A stretch of 64,000 nucleotides of DNA from Halococcus sediminicola (GTDB lineage: Archaea > Halobacteriota > Halobacteria > Halobacteriales > Halococcaceae): positions 248,001 to 312,000 of the forward strand of contig NZ_BBMP01000022.1 in assembly GCF_000755245.1 (NCBI RefSeq). Direction: 5' to 3'. The notes beneath the pieces are model-generated. The model was not told where the DNA came from. It saw only the letters and a list, made by a program, of their open reading frames with translations, and did not search any database. Below are positions 9,683 to 18,349 of this stretch, piece by piece (position 1 is the first letter of the stretch; each line of letters begins with the position of its first letter). The translations under genes were made by a program, and so were the position numbers.

Positions 9683-10312
9683 TCAGTCCGAAGCGTCGGC
9701 GGCATCGTCCGTGGCGGCGTCGCTCGCCGTGAACTCCTCGCCGCAGTGCGGACAGGTGAGTTCGTCGTGGCGCAGCGCCGCGCTTTGGGCGCGCACCTCG
9801 CGCATCGTACTGGAGATACGCTCCTCGCCATCGAGTTCCGCGCCGACCGCGAGGTCGACGCCCTCGACTTCCAGCAGGAACTTCGCCACCTCGGTCGCCT
9901 CGTACATCACGTCGTCCAACTGCTCGGCGGTGAAGAAATCACACATCGCCCCGTACAGAAAGGTCGCGCCCGCCTTGCGGACTTTCTCCTCGAAGGCCGC
10001 CCGCGCCTGATTGACGGCTTGTGGGGTGTAGGTGTCGGTCATGAACGGGACGAGTTCGGGGAGATGGTTCCCGATCTTCGTCATCTCGACGCCGGTCTCG
10101 GTGCGAAAGTCCGCACAGAGCCGGGCGATGGCCCACTCGCGGGCGGTGATGTAGGTCCGGTCGCGCAGGAAGTCGTTGGCCCGCTCGTAGCGCGCGCCGT
10201 CCATCTTCGTGAATCGCTCGTAGCGGCGCACGTCCTCGGGGATCTCGATGTCATCGACGTCGGTATCCCCGTTCTCGGCGGGTGCTGTGGGCGATGGTGA
10301 GTCCTCGGTCAT
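9683..10312 (-). CDS. Conserved haloarchaeal protein with C-terminal CxxC zinc-ribbon half
   Basis: A 209-residue soluble protein starting MTEDSPSPTAPAENG. After a disordered acidic head, a helical core follows (VRRYERFTKMDGARYERANDFLRDRTYITAREWAIARLCADFRT), then FMTDTYTPQAVNQARAAFEEKVRKAGATFLYGAMCDFF. The C-terminus carries LTCPHCGEEFTA, a single CxxC knuckle that could be half of a shared metal site in a dimer. I know this family only as a haloarchaeal domain of unknown function. The ATG at 10312 is preferred to longer in-frame starts, which run through the promoter region of the opposite gene. Function unknown. Confidence 0.82.
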   Translation of the reverse strand: MTEDSPSPTAPAENGDTDVDDIEIPEDVRRYERFTKMDGARYERANDFLRDRTYITAREWAIARLCADFRTETGVEMTKIGNHLPELVPFMTDTYTPQAVNQARAAFEEKVRKAGATFLYGAMCDFFTAEQLDDVMYEATEVAKFLLEVEGVDLAVGAELDGEERISSTMREVRAQSAALRHDELTCPHCGEEFTASDAATDDAADASD

Positions 10313-10402
10313 TGCTCGGGATTGCGAGCGCCCGGGAAAAAGCGTGTCGTGTCCCGGCATGGGCAACACAACGGTTTTGCCCCGACCGCCCCATCGCTCG
10401 GC

Positions 10403-10759
10403 ATGAACGTCGTAGTGGGTATCGACGGCAGCGACGATTCGTTCGCCGTCTTCGAGCGCGCCGTCACTCGCGCACGCGAGACCGGCGACGACCTCACCGT
10501 GGCACTCGTCGAGAGCACGCTGGACGATGCGACGGTGGTCGCACGCCGCGTCCGCGAGACGCTCGGTGAGACGGGCCTCGACGCCGCGATACAGCACGTC
10601 GCCGGCGACGGCGAACTGGTCGAGCTAGCCGATAGGGAGGGCTTCGACAGGCTCGTCGTCAGCGGCGGCGAGCGGACGCCGACCGGGAAGCTCTCGTTCA
10701 GCCGGACCACCGAGTTCGTCCTCATGAACGCCGACACGTCGGTGACGCTCGCGCGATGA
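10403..10759 (+). CDS. Universal stress protein (UspA) family protein
   Basis: A 118-residue single-domain Usp protein, shorter than the usual 140-150. It starts MNVVVGIDGSDDSFAVFERAVTRARETGDDLTVALVES, the first beta strand and helix of the Usp fold with the DGSD nucleotide-site loop. The C-terminal part reads RLVVSGGERTPTGKLSFSRTTEFVLMNADTSVTLAR; the classical G-x2-G-x9-G-(S/T) ATP loop is only partly kept, so ATP binding is uncertain. Its stop overlaps the start of the acetyltransferase by 4 bp (ATGA), so the two are translationally coupled. Role in stress survival is inferred from the family only. Confidence 0.85.
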   Translation: MNVVVGIDGSDDSFAVFERAVTRARETGDDLTVALVESTLDDATVVARRVRETLGETGLDAAIQHVAGDGELVELADREGFDRLVVSGGERTPTGKLSFSRTTEFVLMNADTSVTLAR

Positions 10760-11274
10760 ACCGTCCCTATCCCGACGAGCGCGCCGACGGGTTCGAGCGC
10801 CCACCCATCCGGTTCACCGACGCCCACGACCGCGACATCCGGATCGAGGTCTACACCGACGCCGACCGCACGGCGCTCGCGGAGATGTACGTCTCCTTCG
10901 ACCCCGCCGACCGCGCACAGGGCATCCCGCCGACCGAGCGCGGGGCCATCGAGGAGTGGCTCGACACCATCCTCGACGGCAGCTACAACGTCGTCGCCAG
11001 CCACGGCGAGGAGTGCGTCGGCCACGCGACGCTCGTGCCCGACGGGGAGGCCTCCTACGAACTCGCCATCTTCGTCCTCGACACCCACCAGCAGGCCGGC
11101 GTCGGCTCGCGGCTGCTCGAGGGGTTGCTCGGTCACGCCGAAGCCGAGGGCGCAGAGCGCGTCTGGCTCACCGTCGAGCGCTGGAACGGTCCCGCCATCG
11201 CCCTCTACCGGAAGGTCGGCTTCGAGACCTGCGACAGCGAGAGCTTCGAGATGGAGATGTCACTGCGTTTGTAA
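10756..11274 (+). CDS. GNAT-family N-acetyltransferase
   Basis: A 172-residue acyl-CoA-dependent acetyltransferase. The acetyl-CoA binding motif A is visible as LDTHQQAGVGSRLLEGLLGHA, with the Q/R-x-x-G-x-G/A pattern seen as QQAGVGSRL; motif B follows as WNGPAIALYRKVGFETC. The first 25 residues are a haloarchaeal-type preface (PYPDERADGFERPPIRF), before the strand DIRIEVYTDADRTALAEMY. The substrate cannot be deduced from sequence. It overlaps the preceding Usp-family gene by 4 bp, so they form a two-gene operon, possibly a stress-related pair; that link is inference. Confidence 0.9.
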   Translation: MNRPYPDERADGFERPPIRFTDAHDRDIRIEVYTDADRTALAEMYVSFDPADRAQGIPPTERGAIEEWLDTILDGSYNVVASHGEECVGHATLVPDGEASYELAIFVLDTHQQAGVGSRLLEGLLGHAEAEGAERVWLTVERWNGPAIALYRKVGFETCDSESFEMEMSLRL

Positions 11275-11339
11275 CCCCGTCAAAGCAGGCATGCAATCGC
11301 ATGCCACGGTGTTAGGGTGGCGGAAGCCGTACGCGACAC

Positions 11340-11474
11340 ATGTCACCGTACCAGCGCTGTCCGTACTGTGAGACGGCCATCGAGATCGTCTCCGACGACA
11401 AGCGGCGGCTGAGGCGTCACATCCGCGTCGAGCACACGGAACGCGAACCGGCCGAGCGCCGTCGGGCGACCTAA
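11340..11474 (+). CDS. Small 44-aa CxxC/HxxxxH zinc-finger-like protein
   Basis: A very small open frame from ATG at 11340 encoding MSPYQRCPYCETAIEIVS and ending in a basic tail (VEHTEREPAERRRAT). Cys7 and Cys10, with His27 and His32, have the spacing of a C2H2-type finger (C-x2-C-x16-H-x4-H). The region between is Lys/Arg rich (DDKRRLRRHIR), as in nucleic-acid binding fingers. It ends one base before the stop of the convergent Usp gene at 11476. Tiny zinc fingers of this kind are widespread in haloarchaea and often missed in annotation. Coding is supported by motif geometry only, so confidence is moderate. Confidence 0.6.
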   Translation: MSPYQRCPYCETAIEIVSDDKRRLRRHIRVEHTEREPAERRRAT

Positions 11475-11475
11475 C

Positions 11476-11916
11476 TCAGACCGAGAGCACGGGCTGGGTC
11501 GCGTACTGGAGGACGTACTCGGCGGCGCGCCCGAGCGGTTCGTCGGGGTCGCCCGAGACCGGTTCGCGCGGGATGACGATGAAATCGACCGCGACGTCCT
11601 CAGCGGCATCGAGCACCACACTGCCGGGGTGGCGGGTCTTCATCGTCGGCGAGAAGCCGTAGGCCGACGAGTGCGTCAGCGAAACGCTCTCGGGAGCGAG
11701 CGCACGCGCCTCCTCGATGAACGCCTCGCTGGCGGCAGCGACGGCGTCGTCGCCCTCGCCGAAGGCGGCCTCGCGGGCGTGCTCCTCGTCGACGACGTAC
11801 AGCGCGTGGACGCCGGCGTCGTATCGTTCGGCGATGGCGACGGCGTATTCGACGGCGCGCATGGATTTGTCGCTGCCATCGACCGGCGTAAGGACGGTCT
11901 CGACCGCGAGCGTCAT
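11476..11916 (-). CDS. Universal stress protein (UspA) family protein
   Basis: A 146-residue Usp-domain protein. It starts MTLAVETVLTPVDGSDKSMRAVEYAVAIAERYDAGVHALYVVDE, with the acidic residue and DGSD loop of the family, and ends with VLQYATQPVLSV, the conserved last strand. The expected glycine-rich ATP loop reads PREPVSGDPDEPLGRAAEYV, where the usual G-x2-G is replaced, suggesting a non-ATP-binding subtype. It is divergently transcribed from another Usp gene across 81 bp, so both may respond to the same signal. No partner domain is present. Confidence 0.88.
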   Translation of the reverse strand: MTLAVETVLTPVDGSDKSMRAVEYAVAIAERYDAGVHALYVVDEEHAREAAFGEGDDAVAAASEAFIEEARALAPESVSLTHSSAYGFSPTMKTRHPGSVVLDAAEDVAVDFIVIPREPVSGDPDEPLGRAAEYVLQYATQPVLSV

Positions 11917-11997
11917 GGCGGTCCATCGCGGTCGGCACGCAAAAATCCACCGAGAGCGGCGCGCGGGCTTTATGCCGCGAGAAGTGAAAACGGAGGT

Positions 11998-12429
11998 ATG
12001 TTCGAGACTGTGGTCATCGCAACCGACGGCTCGGAGAGTGCGGGGCGGGCGGTCACGGCCGCACTCGACCTCGCCCACCGCTTCGATGCCGACGTCCACG
12101 CGCTGTACGTCGTCGAGGAGGACGACATCGCCGCCGCACCGGAGGACGTCCGCGAACGCCTCCGGACGGCGCTCGAAGACAGCGGCGAGGAGGCCGTCGC
12201 GAGCGTCCGCGCGGCCGACGGGAGCGTGACGACCGCCGTCCGGGAGGGCCATCCGGCCGAGGAGATCAGACGGTACGCCGACGACCACGACGCCGACCTC
12301 GTGGCGACCGGTACGCGCGGCCGCCACGGCGAGTACCGCTTCGTCCTCGGGAGCGTCGCCGAGGCGCTCGTCAGGAATCTGACCATCCCGGTGCTCACCG
12401 TTCGTCAGCTCGAAAGCCAGGAGGGCTGA
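11998..12429 (+). CDS. Universal stress protein (UspA) family protein, ATP-loop type
   Basis: A 143-residue Usp-domain protein starting MFETVVIATDGSESAGRAVTAALDLAHRFDADVHALYVVEE. Unlike its divergent neighbour, it keeps the ATP-binding loop: GTRGRHGEYRFVLGSVAEALVRN, matching G-x2-G-x9-G-S, followed by the terminal strand TIPVLTVRQ. It is therefore probably an ATP-binding Usp. The shared 81-bp divergent intergenic region with the gene at 11476 contains a ctttatgc TATA-like element about 25 nt before this ATG. Confidence 0.9.
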   Translation: MFETVVIATDGSESAGRAVTAALDLAHRFDADVHALYVVEEDDIAAAPEDVRERLRTALEDSGEEAVASVRAADGSVTTAVREGHPAEEIRRYADDHDADLVATGTRGRHGEYRFVLGSVAEALVRNLTIPVLTVRQLESQEG

Positions 12430-12467
12430 AGCGAGGAGTACTTCGGCGGCGATGGCTTGTGAGGGGT

Positions 12468-13544
12468 ATGAACGACCGACTCATCGACGACGAGGGGCTT
12501 TCGCTGGCCCGGAAATCGCTGCTACCGGGCACGGGCTTTTTCCATCCCGACTCGTTCGACGCCGAGCGCGCCGAGCGCGAGACCCGTGACGCGGTCACGG
12601 GTGCGGAGCGTGTCGTCGTCGCCGACCCGGACGCCGACGGACTGGCCTGCGTTGCCCTCATCCGGGAGACGTTCGGCCCGACTGCACTCGTGCCGGCCGG
12701 TCCCCACGAGTTGAGCGACGCCATCGACCGGGTGGCCGACCACCTCGAACCGGACGCACGGGTGTTCGTCTGTGACCTCGTGCCCGACGACTTCCACTAC
12801 ATCGCCGGGCAGTTCGAGCGGCTCACGGAGCGCGCCAGCGAGGTGAGCTGGTTCGATCACCACCAGTGGGACGAGACGGACATGGAGAAGGTGCGCAGCC
12901 ACGGCGCACGCCTCGTCGTCGGCGACAGTGAGAAGGTGTGCTCGGCCGACGTCACCCTCGAAGCGCTCGACCACGAGTTCGACGCCCGATACACCGACCT
13001 CGCCGCCGTGACCCGCGACCACGATCTCTGGCTGCGCGAGGATCCTCGTAGTGATGATCTCGCGGATTTCGCCTACTGGGCCGATCCCGAGGAGTACGTC
13101 GCAACCGTCAGCGAGCACGGTGCGGACCTCCCCGCCGACATCGAGATATATCTCGACGAGCAACGCGTCGAGAAGGAGGCGCTCATCGAGCGGGCGGTTG
13201 AACGGGCGGAATTCGAGGACGTCGGTCCGTGGACGGTCGGCGTCACCTACGGGCGCTGCTCACAGAACGAAGTCTGTGAGGCACTGCGCGAGGCGGGGGC
13301 CGACGCCGCCGTCGTGGTCAAGCCATCGGGCAGCGCCTCGATCCGCGGCACTGAGAACTTCGAGCGCTGTCACGAGGTCGCCGGACAGGTGAACGGGGGC
13401 GGTCATCCGAAGGCCGCCGGCTGCAAACCCGACATCTACGACGACATGCTCGACTACGCCCACCACTGGACGACCCGCGGTGCGGTGACCAAACGGGTGA
13501 TACTCGAAGCGTTCGGGCGGCTAGCCGAGGAAGACGGAGAATAG
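12468..13544 (+). CDS. DHH/DHHA1-family phosphoesterase
   Basis: A 358-residue phosphoesterase of the DHH superfamily (RecJ, NrnA and relatives). Motif I is VADPDADGLACVAL near residues 51-64, motif III is FDHHQWDE near 129, and the DHHA1 domain carries the VNGGGHPKAAGCK segment near residue 310. The ligand set suggests Mn-dependent cleavage of short oligonucleotides or cyclic dinucleotides, but which one cannot be told. The ATG at 12468 is preferred to a GTG three codons upstream. Archaeal members of this group include replisome-associated GAN; this protein is short and no direct replisome context is seen. It stands alone between a Usp gene and nadE. Confidence 0.88.
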   Translation: MNDRLIDDEGLSLARKSLLPGTGFFHPDSFDAERAERETRDAVTGAERVVVADPDADGLACVALIRETFGPTALVPAGPHELSDAIDRVADHLEPDARVFVCDLVPDDFHYIAGQFERLTERASEVSWFDHHQWDETDMEKVRSHGARLVVGDSEKVCSADVTLEALDHEFDARYTDLAAVTRDHDLWLREDPRSDDLADFAYWADPEEYVATVSEHGADLPADIEIYLDEQRVEKEALIERAVERAEFEDVGPWTVGVTYGRCSQNEVCEALREAGADAAVVVKPSGSASIRGTENFERCHEVAGQVNGGGHPKAAGCKPDIYDDMLDYAHHWTTRGAVTKRVILEAFGRLAEEDGE

Positions 13545-13590
13545 CTCGGCAACCAACGAGAAGCCTCAATCCACACGCCGATACTCGTAA

Positions 13591-14445
13591 CTAGGAATCG
13601 GAACTCGGCGTCGGTGGCGCGGTCCGTTTGTGTTCGTTCTCGCGGTACATCTCCCGGATGTGTTCGACGGTCTCGGGCGTCGTCTCGGCGATGTCGGCGA
13701 CTGCAGCGGTCGGAACGTCGCCGTCAATGGCGAGTGCGAGAATCGCGTCGATGGTGTCGTATTCGACGCCGATCTCCTCCTCGTCGGTCTCGTAGTCGAC
13801 CATTCCGCCAGTGGGGGTCTTCTGGACGAGTTCCGCGTCGGCCCCGAGGTCGGCGGCGAGCTGGCGGACCTGCTGTTTGTAGCAGTTGCCGATCGGATTG
13901 CAGTCGACGCCGCCGTCGCCGTACTTGGTGACGTAGCCGAGCGCGAGTTCGACGCGGTTGCCGGTGCCGAGCACCAGTCTGTTCTCCTTGTTGGCGACGA
14001 GGTAGTTGACGGTCATGCGCACGCGCGCGCTCGTGTTGCCGATGAAGCGGCTCTCCCAGCCGTCGTCGTCGCTCGCATCACCGGCCTCGATGGCGAGGAA
14101 CTCCTCGACCATCGGGTCGATATCGATGACATCGTAGGGGATTTCGAGGTCGTTGGCGACACGCTCGGCGTCGCTCATGTTCGCGTCGCTGTTGACCTCG
14201 CGGGGGAGCACGAGACCGTGAACGGCCTCGCGGCCGAGCGCCTCGACGGCGAGATGGGCGACCGCCGTGCTGTCGACGCCGCCCGAGAGACCGAGCACGA
14301 CGCCGTCGGCGTCGTGGCGGTCGACTTGCTCTTGGATGAACGACGTGATCCGCTCGCGCTCGGCGGCGAGTTCGTCGCTCGAAAACCGCAGATCGAGCGG
14401 TGCTATCTCCGCGTCGAGTTTGCGCCGTTGCTGGGGTGTTTCCAC
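13591..14445 (-). CDS. nadE: NAD+ synthetase
   Basis: A 284-residue ATP-pyrophosphatase that amidates nicotinate adenine dinucleotide to NAD+, the last step of NAD synthesis. The P-loop motif SGGVDS is at residues 54-59. Later conserved parts are GTGNRVELALGYVTKYGDGGVDCNPIGNCYKQQVRQLA and TPTGGM. There is no glutaminase domain, so it is the ammonia-dependent form, or it depends on a separate glutaminase. The length is typical for archaeal NadE with a slightly extended, negatively charged N- and C-terminus. It reads opposite to the DHH gene and ends convergently with it. Confidence 0.96.
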   Translation of the reverse strand: METPQQRRKLDAEIAPLDLRFSSDELAAERERITSFIQEQVDRHDADGVVLGLSGGVDSTAVAHLAVEALGREAVHGLVLPREVNSDANMSDAERVANDLEIPYDVIDIDPMVEEFLAIEAGDASDDDGWESRFIGNTSARVRMTVNYLVANKENRLVLGTGNRVELALGYVTKYGDGGVDCNPIGNCYKQQVRQLAADLGADAELVQKTPTGGMVDYETDEEEIGVEYDTIDAILALAIDGDVPTAAVADIAETTPETVEHIREMYRENEHKRTAPPTPSSDS

Positions 14446-14502
14446 GGCCGTACACGGCCGTCAGCGTATATAAACTGTGTGATGCGCCACGACCCCGATC
14501 CG

Positions 14503-14973
14503 TCAGGACGCGCCGGCGACCCAGCGCTCGGAGTAGACCCCGCCGCACTCGCAGACCGCGTAGGCGTGAATCACGTCGCCCTCGGCGTAGATGCCGCCCA
14601 CCTCCTCGTTTCGCTCCTCGGCGAAGGCGAAGGCGAACCGTGGGGCGTGCTCGTCGGCGGCGTCGGTGCCGGCGGTGTTGGCATCGTCGGCGTCAGTATC
14701 CTCGGTCTCGGGGCAACACCCCGCAAAGGAGTCGAGATCGATCGCTCCCGTCGAATCCATCGCCGCGCTCGCGAGAGTCATCGGGTCGACGCCGGTCGCT
14801 CCCTCGAAGGCGCTCCGGCCGCGCTCCGCTTCCAAAACCAGCGAAACGCCCCGTTCTACTCGTTCGCCGTGCTGGGCGAGCATGCCGAGGTCCGAGACGG
14901 CCGATTCGGCGAAAAAGACGAGCACGTCCTCGGGGCGCTCGCCGTCGATGAACTCGCGTCGGTCGGGATTCAT
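14503..14973 (-). CDS. Conserved haloarchaeal protein of unknown function
   Basis: A 156-residue protein starting MNPDRREFIDGERPEDVLVFFAESAVSDLGMLAQHGERVERG. It contains a Cys pair in FAGCCPETED, a long acidic low-complexity stretch of Asp, Ala and Thr in the middle, and a second Cys pair in YAVCECGGVYSERW at the end. The four cysteines could form one metal site split by a disordered loop, but this is inference. I recall orthologues as an uncharacterised haloarchaeal family. It lies 57 bp upstream of nadE on the same strand and may be co-transcribed with it. Confidence 0.78.
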   Translation of the reverse strand: MNPDRREFIDGERPEDVLVFFAESAVSDLGMLAQHGERVERGVSLVLEAERGRSAFEGATGVDPMTLASAAMDSTGAIDLDSFAGCCPETEDTDADDANTAGTDAADEHAPRFAFAFAEERNEEVGGIYAEGDVIHAYAVCECGGVYSERWVAGAS

Positions 14974-15011
14974 GCGGGTGTTACGCGCAGGCCGGACAAA
15001 AGGCCGGTGAA

Positions 15012-15443
15012 TCAGCGCTCGTCCGCTTCGAGGTCGCGGGCGATATTCGCAAGTCCCTCGTCGGGCGATTCGACGGCGTCGTAGACGACACGCTCGCCGG
15101 GTTCGCGGACGCCGTAGAGAAATCCCACCTCAACCATGTCGACGAGCACGCTCCGCCCGTAGTCGATTCCCGAGGATCGCCGCCACGCTTCGAGGCGATC
15201 CTCGCCGTCACGTTCGCGCGCGAGGCGGGCGTTGTCGTACGTGCCGTCGATCGCGACGCCCGACGTGCGAGTGCGCTCGATGCGGGTGTGAAAGACGTCG
15301 CCATCGAGAGCGAGACGAACGGTTGTTAGTGGAAAGCGGTCGTCCGTCGGCAGTTCGAGCCGCGAGCGGGTGCGCCCGCGACGGGCGAGCGTCGCGCGCA
15401 CCGTCTCGACGGACGGATGGTCGCTCGGCAGCCGGTCGGTCAC
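15012..15443 (-). CDS. Conserved haloarchaeal protein coupled to ribosomal protein S6e
   Basis: A 143-residue soluble protein read from GTG at 15443 ([35 protein letters not shown]). The body is a mix of strands ([35 protein letters not shown]) and helices, with no Cys or membrane segment. Its start overlaps the stop of the S6e gene by 4 bp (GTGA), so translation is coupled to a ribosomal protein. That position hints at a role in translation or RNA binding, but nothing in the sequence proves this. I know the family only as an uncharacterised haloarchaeal domain. Confidence 0.8.
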   Translation of the reverse strand: MTDRLPSDHPSVETVRATLARRGRTRSRLELPTDDRFPLTTVRLALDGDVFHTRIERTRTSGVAIDGTYDNARLARERDGEDRLEAWRRSSGIDYGRSVLVDMVEVGFLYGVREPGERVVYDAVESPDEGLANIARDLEADER

Positions 15444-15847
15444 TCGTCGTCTTCGTTCTCGCCCTCGTCCTCGCCGAACAGTTCGTCGACCGACTGGTCG
15501 CCGCGGGCGGTGATGGTCGCGTTTATCTGGCGCGTCTCCTCGCCGACCTCGCGTCCGCGGACGGTGACGCGCTTTCGCTCGCCGTCACGGGTGGGGTTGA
15601 AGCCTGTCCCGCCCGAGAGCAGGACGGCGTTGAGCGCCGGCCCGGCGATATCCTCGCGCATCGGTCGGCCGGCTGTGTCGGATCCTCCGGTGAGTTCGAC
15701 GGTATAGCCGTCGAGACCGACCGCACTCCCATCGACCTCGTCGCCGATGGAGCGCCCGACGAAGCGGTTCGCGTCCTGTCCCTCGACCGCACGCTGGTAG
15801 GCCGCCCCGTCCTCGGGGTCGGCGACGACGACCGTGAAATCAGCCAT
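15440..15847 (-). CDS. rps6e: 30S ribosomal protein S6e
   Basis: A 135-residue small-subunit ribosomal protein. It starts [40 protein letters not shown], typical of archaeal and eukaryotic eS6: the GDEVDG turn is followed by the [20 protein letters not shown] motif and by the glycine-rich [26 protein letters not shown]. The C-terminus is acidic ([15 protein letters not shown]), a haloarchaeal adaptation, and lacks the phosphorylated eukaryotic tail. The ATG at 15847 is chosen because it matches the family N-terminus exactly. It is the first gene of a short operon with the coupled gene at 15012. Confidence 0.95.
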   Translation of the reverse strand: MADFTVVVADPEDGAAYQRAVEGQDANRFVGRSIGDEVDGSAVGLDGYTVELTGGSDTAGRPMREDIAGPALNAVLLSGGTGFNPTRDGERKRVTVRGREVGEETRQINATITARGDQSVDELFGEDEGENEDDE

Positions 15848-15967
15848 GCCCGAGTAAGTCGGTCGGTCTTCAAAAGCGTATTGAAAGCTCCACGGCCGAG
15901 TTCGTGCTTTCCGAACACCGTACACAACCAGCAGATTAATATTTACCCCAAATACAGATGGTAAGCA

Positions 15968-17059
15968 ATGACACGACGAACGGTGCTCACGGTCTTCGTC
16001 GTCGCGCTCGTGCTGCTGGCCGGCTGCAGCTCGTTCGCCGACGACCCGCTCGATTCCTCATCGGCCAACGGAACCACGGCTGCCACGGAAACACCGTCGA
16101 CGGCGGCCACGACTTCGCTGGCCACCGAGACGCAAGCGCCGACGGCAACGGCCACCGTCGCAACGGCCACATCGACGGCAACACCGACCGCCACGGACAC
16201 CGCAACGCCGACGCCGACCGAAACCGCGACCGACACGCCGACGCCGACACCGACGGCCACGGAGACGCCAACGCCAACGCCGACCGCCACGGACACCGCA
16301 ACGCTGACACCGACCGAAACCGCGACCGACACACCAACCGCGACGGACACGCCGACGGAGACACCGACGCCGACCGAGACCGCGACGCAGGAGTCATCGA
16401 ACGCGGCCGTCGGACCGGAACCGCCGCTCGACGGCGACAGCATCGCAGACGCCCACATCGACGGGTTGCGAGCGGCCGGAAGCTTCGCCATCGCGGACAG
16501 TTCGACGATACAGGGTGGCGAGGGCGAATCGGAGACCGACGACCGCACCGGGCGGGCGGACCTCGATGCGAACACCGCCCGACTGGTTTCGAAGCCGACC
16601 GACGAAGCGACCCGCCACACCTACGCCGAAGGGGCGACGGCCTACGAGAAAACCGAGTTCGCGAGCATGGACGAACCGCAGTACGAGGTCTCGGAACTCG
16701 GCCGGCCGCTCGCCGGGAGCCTGCTCACCGCCACCGAGATCGCCGAAACCGTTCGCGCGGTCGACTACGAGCGCTCGGAGACCGTCACTCGGGATGGACA
16801 GAAACTGGCCGTCTACGTCGCCAACGGCACCGACAGCCTCAGCACTGACGTCCTCTTCCGTGGCGAGGAGATCACGGAGTTCAGTTCGACGCTCGTCGTC
16901 GACCCCGAGACGGGCGTCGTCCACACACTGAAGACCGAGCGGACGACCGACAAGTTCAGTTCGGGTGAGCCGAACACCATCACGGAGACGCTCGAATTCT
17001 CGAAGGTCGGGTCGGCCGGGGTCGACCAACCCGGCTGGGTCGACGACCTGAAGGAATAG
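15968..17059 (+). CDS. Haloarchaeal lipoprotein with Thr/Pro-rich stalk
   Basis: A 363-residue secreted lipoprotein. The N-terminus [23 protein letters not shown] carries a signal peptide and lipobox with Cys20. Residues about 38-138 are a low-complexity stalk of Thr, Pro, Ala, Asp and Glu, likely O-glycosylated in haloarchaea. The folded C-terminal domain (from about residue 155) has [38 protein letters not shown] and [20 protein letters not shown], resembling the outer-membrane-lipoprotein-like folds seen in other haloarchaeal lipoproteins. A strong TATA element (attaatattta, about 15934-15944) precedes the gene. Function unknown; a cell-surface role is likely. Confidence 0.88.
   Translation: MTRRTVLTVFVVALVLLAGCSSFADDPLDSSSANGTTAATETPSTAATTSLATETQAPTATATVATATSTATPTATDTATPTPTETATDTPTPTPTATETPTPTPTATDTATLTPTETATDTPTATDTPTETPTPTETATQESSNAAVGPEPPLDGDSIADAHIDGLRAAGSFAIADSSTIQGGEGESETDDRTGRADLDANTARLVSKPTDEATRHTYAEGATAYEKTEFASMDEPQYEVSELGRPLAGSLLTATEIAETVRAVDYERSETVTRDGQKLAVYVANGTDSLSTDVLFRGEEITEFSSTLVVDPETGVVHTLKTERTTDKFSSGEPNTITETLEFSKVGSAGVDQPGWVDDLKE
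16183..16395 (+). repeat. Imperfect tandem repeat encoding the Thr/Pro stalk
   Basis: The segment beginning near 16183 recurs 96 bp later near 16279, with about three mismatches over 54 bases, so the unit is 32 codons. Shorter 12-18 bp units (gacacgccgacg-like) lie within it. It encodes alternating Thr, Pro, Asp and Glu in the lipoprotein stalk and is likely to vary in length between strains. Confidence 0.8.
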
Positions 17060-17104
17060 TTCGAAATCGACGGGTCGAAAGCCCGCAAACGAGAACGGCG
17101 GGCA

Positions 17105-18349
17105 ATGGACATCGACTTCCTCGGCGGCGCGCGCGAGGTCGGCCGGAGCGCGGTGCTGGTCAACGACGACCTGTTGCTCGATTACGGCATGCAAAGCGGG
17201 ACGCCGCCCGGCTATCCGGTCGGGTCGGTCGATCCGGAGGCGGTCGTCGTCTCGCACGGTCACCTCGACCACGTCGGGGCGCTCCCGGCGCTGCTGTCGG
17301 GCGATGCACGCCCCGCAATCCACTGGACGCCGCCGACGCGCGAACTCGCGCTGACGCTCGCACGCGATACCCTGAAACTACATGGTGGAACCTACGGCTG
17401 TCCGTTCACCGAAACCGAACTCCGGCGGCTCACGGAGGTCTCGAAGACCCACGACTACGGTGAATCGTTCGAAGCGGCCGGCCACGAGATCACGCTGTAC
17501 GACGCCGGACATATCCCGGGGAGCGCACACGTCCTCGTCGATGATGGTGAAACACGGCTCTGTTACACCGGTGACTTCCACACCGGCCATCCGGACCGCG
17601 GCCAGCGCCTCGTTTCCCCCTCGACCGCCCGGCCCGACGCCGACGTCGTGATCTGTGAGAGTACCTACTCCGACACCGAACACGACCCCCGCGAGCGCGT
17701 CGAGGAACGGTTCGCCGAGAGCGTCAGACGAACCCTCTGGAACGGCGGGACTGTCGTCGTGCCGGCCTTCGCCATCGGTCGGACGCAGGAGCTACTCCTG
17801 GTCTGTGCGGCCCACGACATCGATTGCTACGTCGACGGAATGGGGAAAGGCGTCACCGAGATGTGCCGCCGGCATTCGAAGTTCGTCCGCGACGGCGACG
17901 CGCTCGATCGGGCGGCGGGCCACGCACGGTTCGTCACCGGGCGCGACGGCCAGCGAGAACGCATCGCCGCCGAGAGCACGGCGATCGTCACCACCAGCGG
18001 GATGCTCTCGGGCGGTCCGGCGATGTCGTACATCCCCGAGATTCGGGCGAACCCGACGAATCTGATTGCCATGACCGGCCATCAGGTCGCGGGCACGCCC
18101 GGCCGCGAACTGCTCGACACCGGTCGAGCCGAAATCGACGGTCGCGTGATGGCCGTGAGCGCGCGGGTCGAAGCCTACGATTTCTCGGCACACGCCGACC
18201 GACGCGGCCTGCTCGCGTTCCTGGATTCGTACCGTGACGCCGAAGTGCTCTGCGTCCACGGCGACCGCTGTCCGGCCTTCGCCGACGAACTACAGGAAGC
18301 GGGGTTCGACGCGAGCGCACCCGAGCGCGGCGAGCGGGTCGTGGTCTGA
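17105..18349 (+). CDS. Beta-CASP metallo-beta-lactamase-fold RNA nuclease
   Basis: A 414-residue nuclease with the MBL fold. The metal motif SHGHLDHVGALP (His51, His53, Asp55, His56) is followed by LCYTGDFHTGH and, in the beta-CASP part, VVVPAFAIGRTQELLLV and YDFSAHADRRGLLAF near the end, where the last His is a ligand. The absence of KH domains separates it from aCPSF1; aCPSF2-like or RNase-J-like activity on mRNA ends is likely. Its stop codon abuts directly, with no spacer, the stop codon of the convergent SDR gene at 18350. No operon partner is present. Confidence 0.9.
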   Translation: MDIDFLGGAREVGRSAVLVNDDLLLDYGMQSGTPPGYPVGSVDPEAVVVSHGHLDHVGALPALLSGDARPAIHWTPPTRELALTLARDTLKLHGGTYGCPFTETELRRLTEVSKTHDYGESFEAAGHEITLYDAGHIPGSAHVLVDDGETRLCYTGDFHTGHPDRGQRLVSPSTARPDADVVICESTYSDTEHDPRERVEERFAESVRRTLWNGGTVVVPAFAIGRTQELLLVCAAHDIDCYVDGMGKGVTEMCRRHSKFVRDGDALDRAAGHARFVTGRDGQRERIAAESTAIVTTSGMLSGGPAMSYIPEIRANPTNLIAMTGHQVAGTPGRELLDTGRAEIDGRVMAVSARVEAYDFSAHADRRGLLAFLDSYRDAEVLCVHGDRCPAFADELQEAGFDASAPERGERVVV

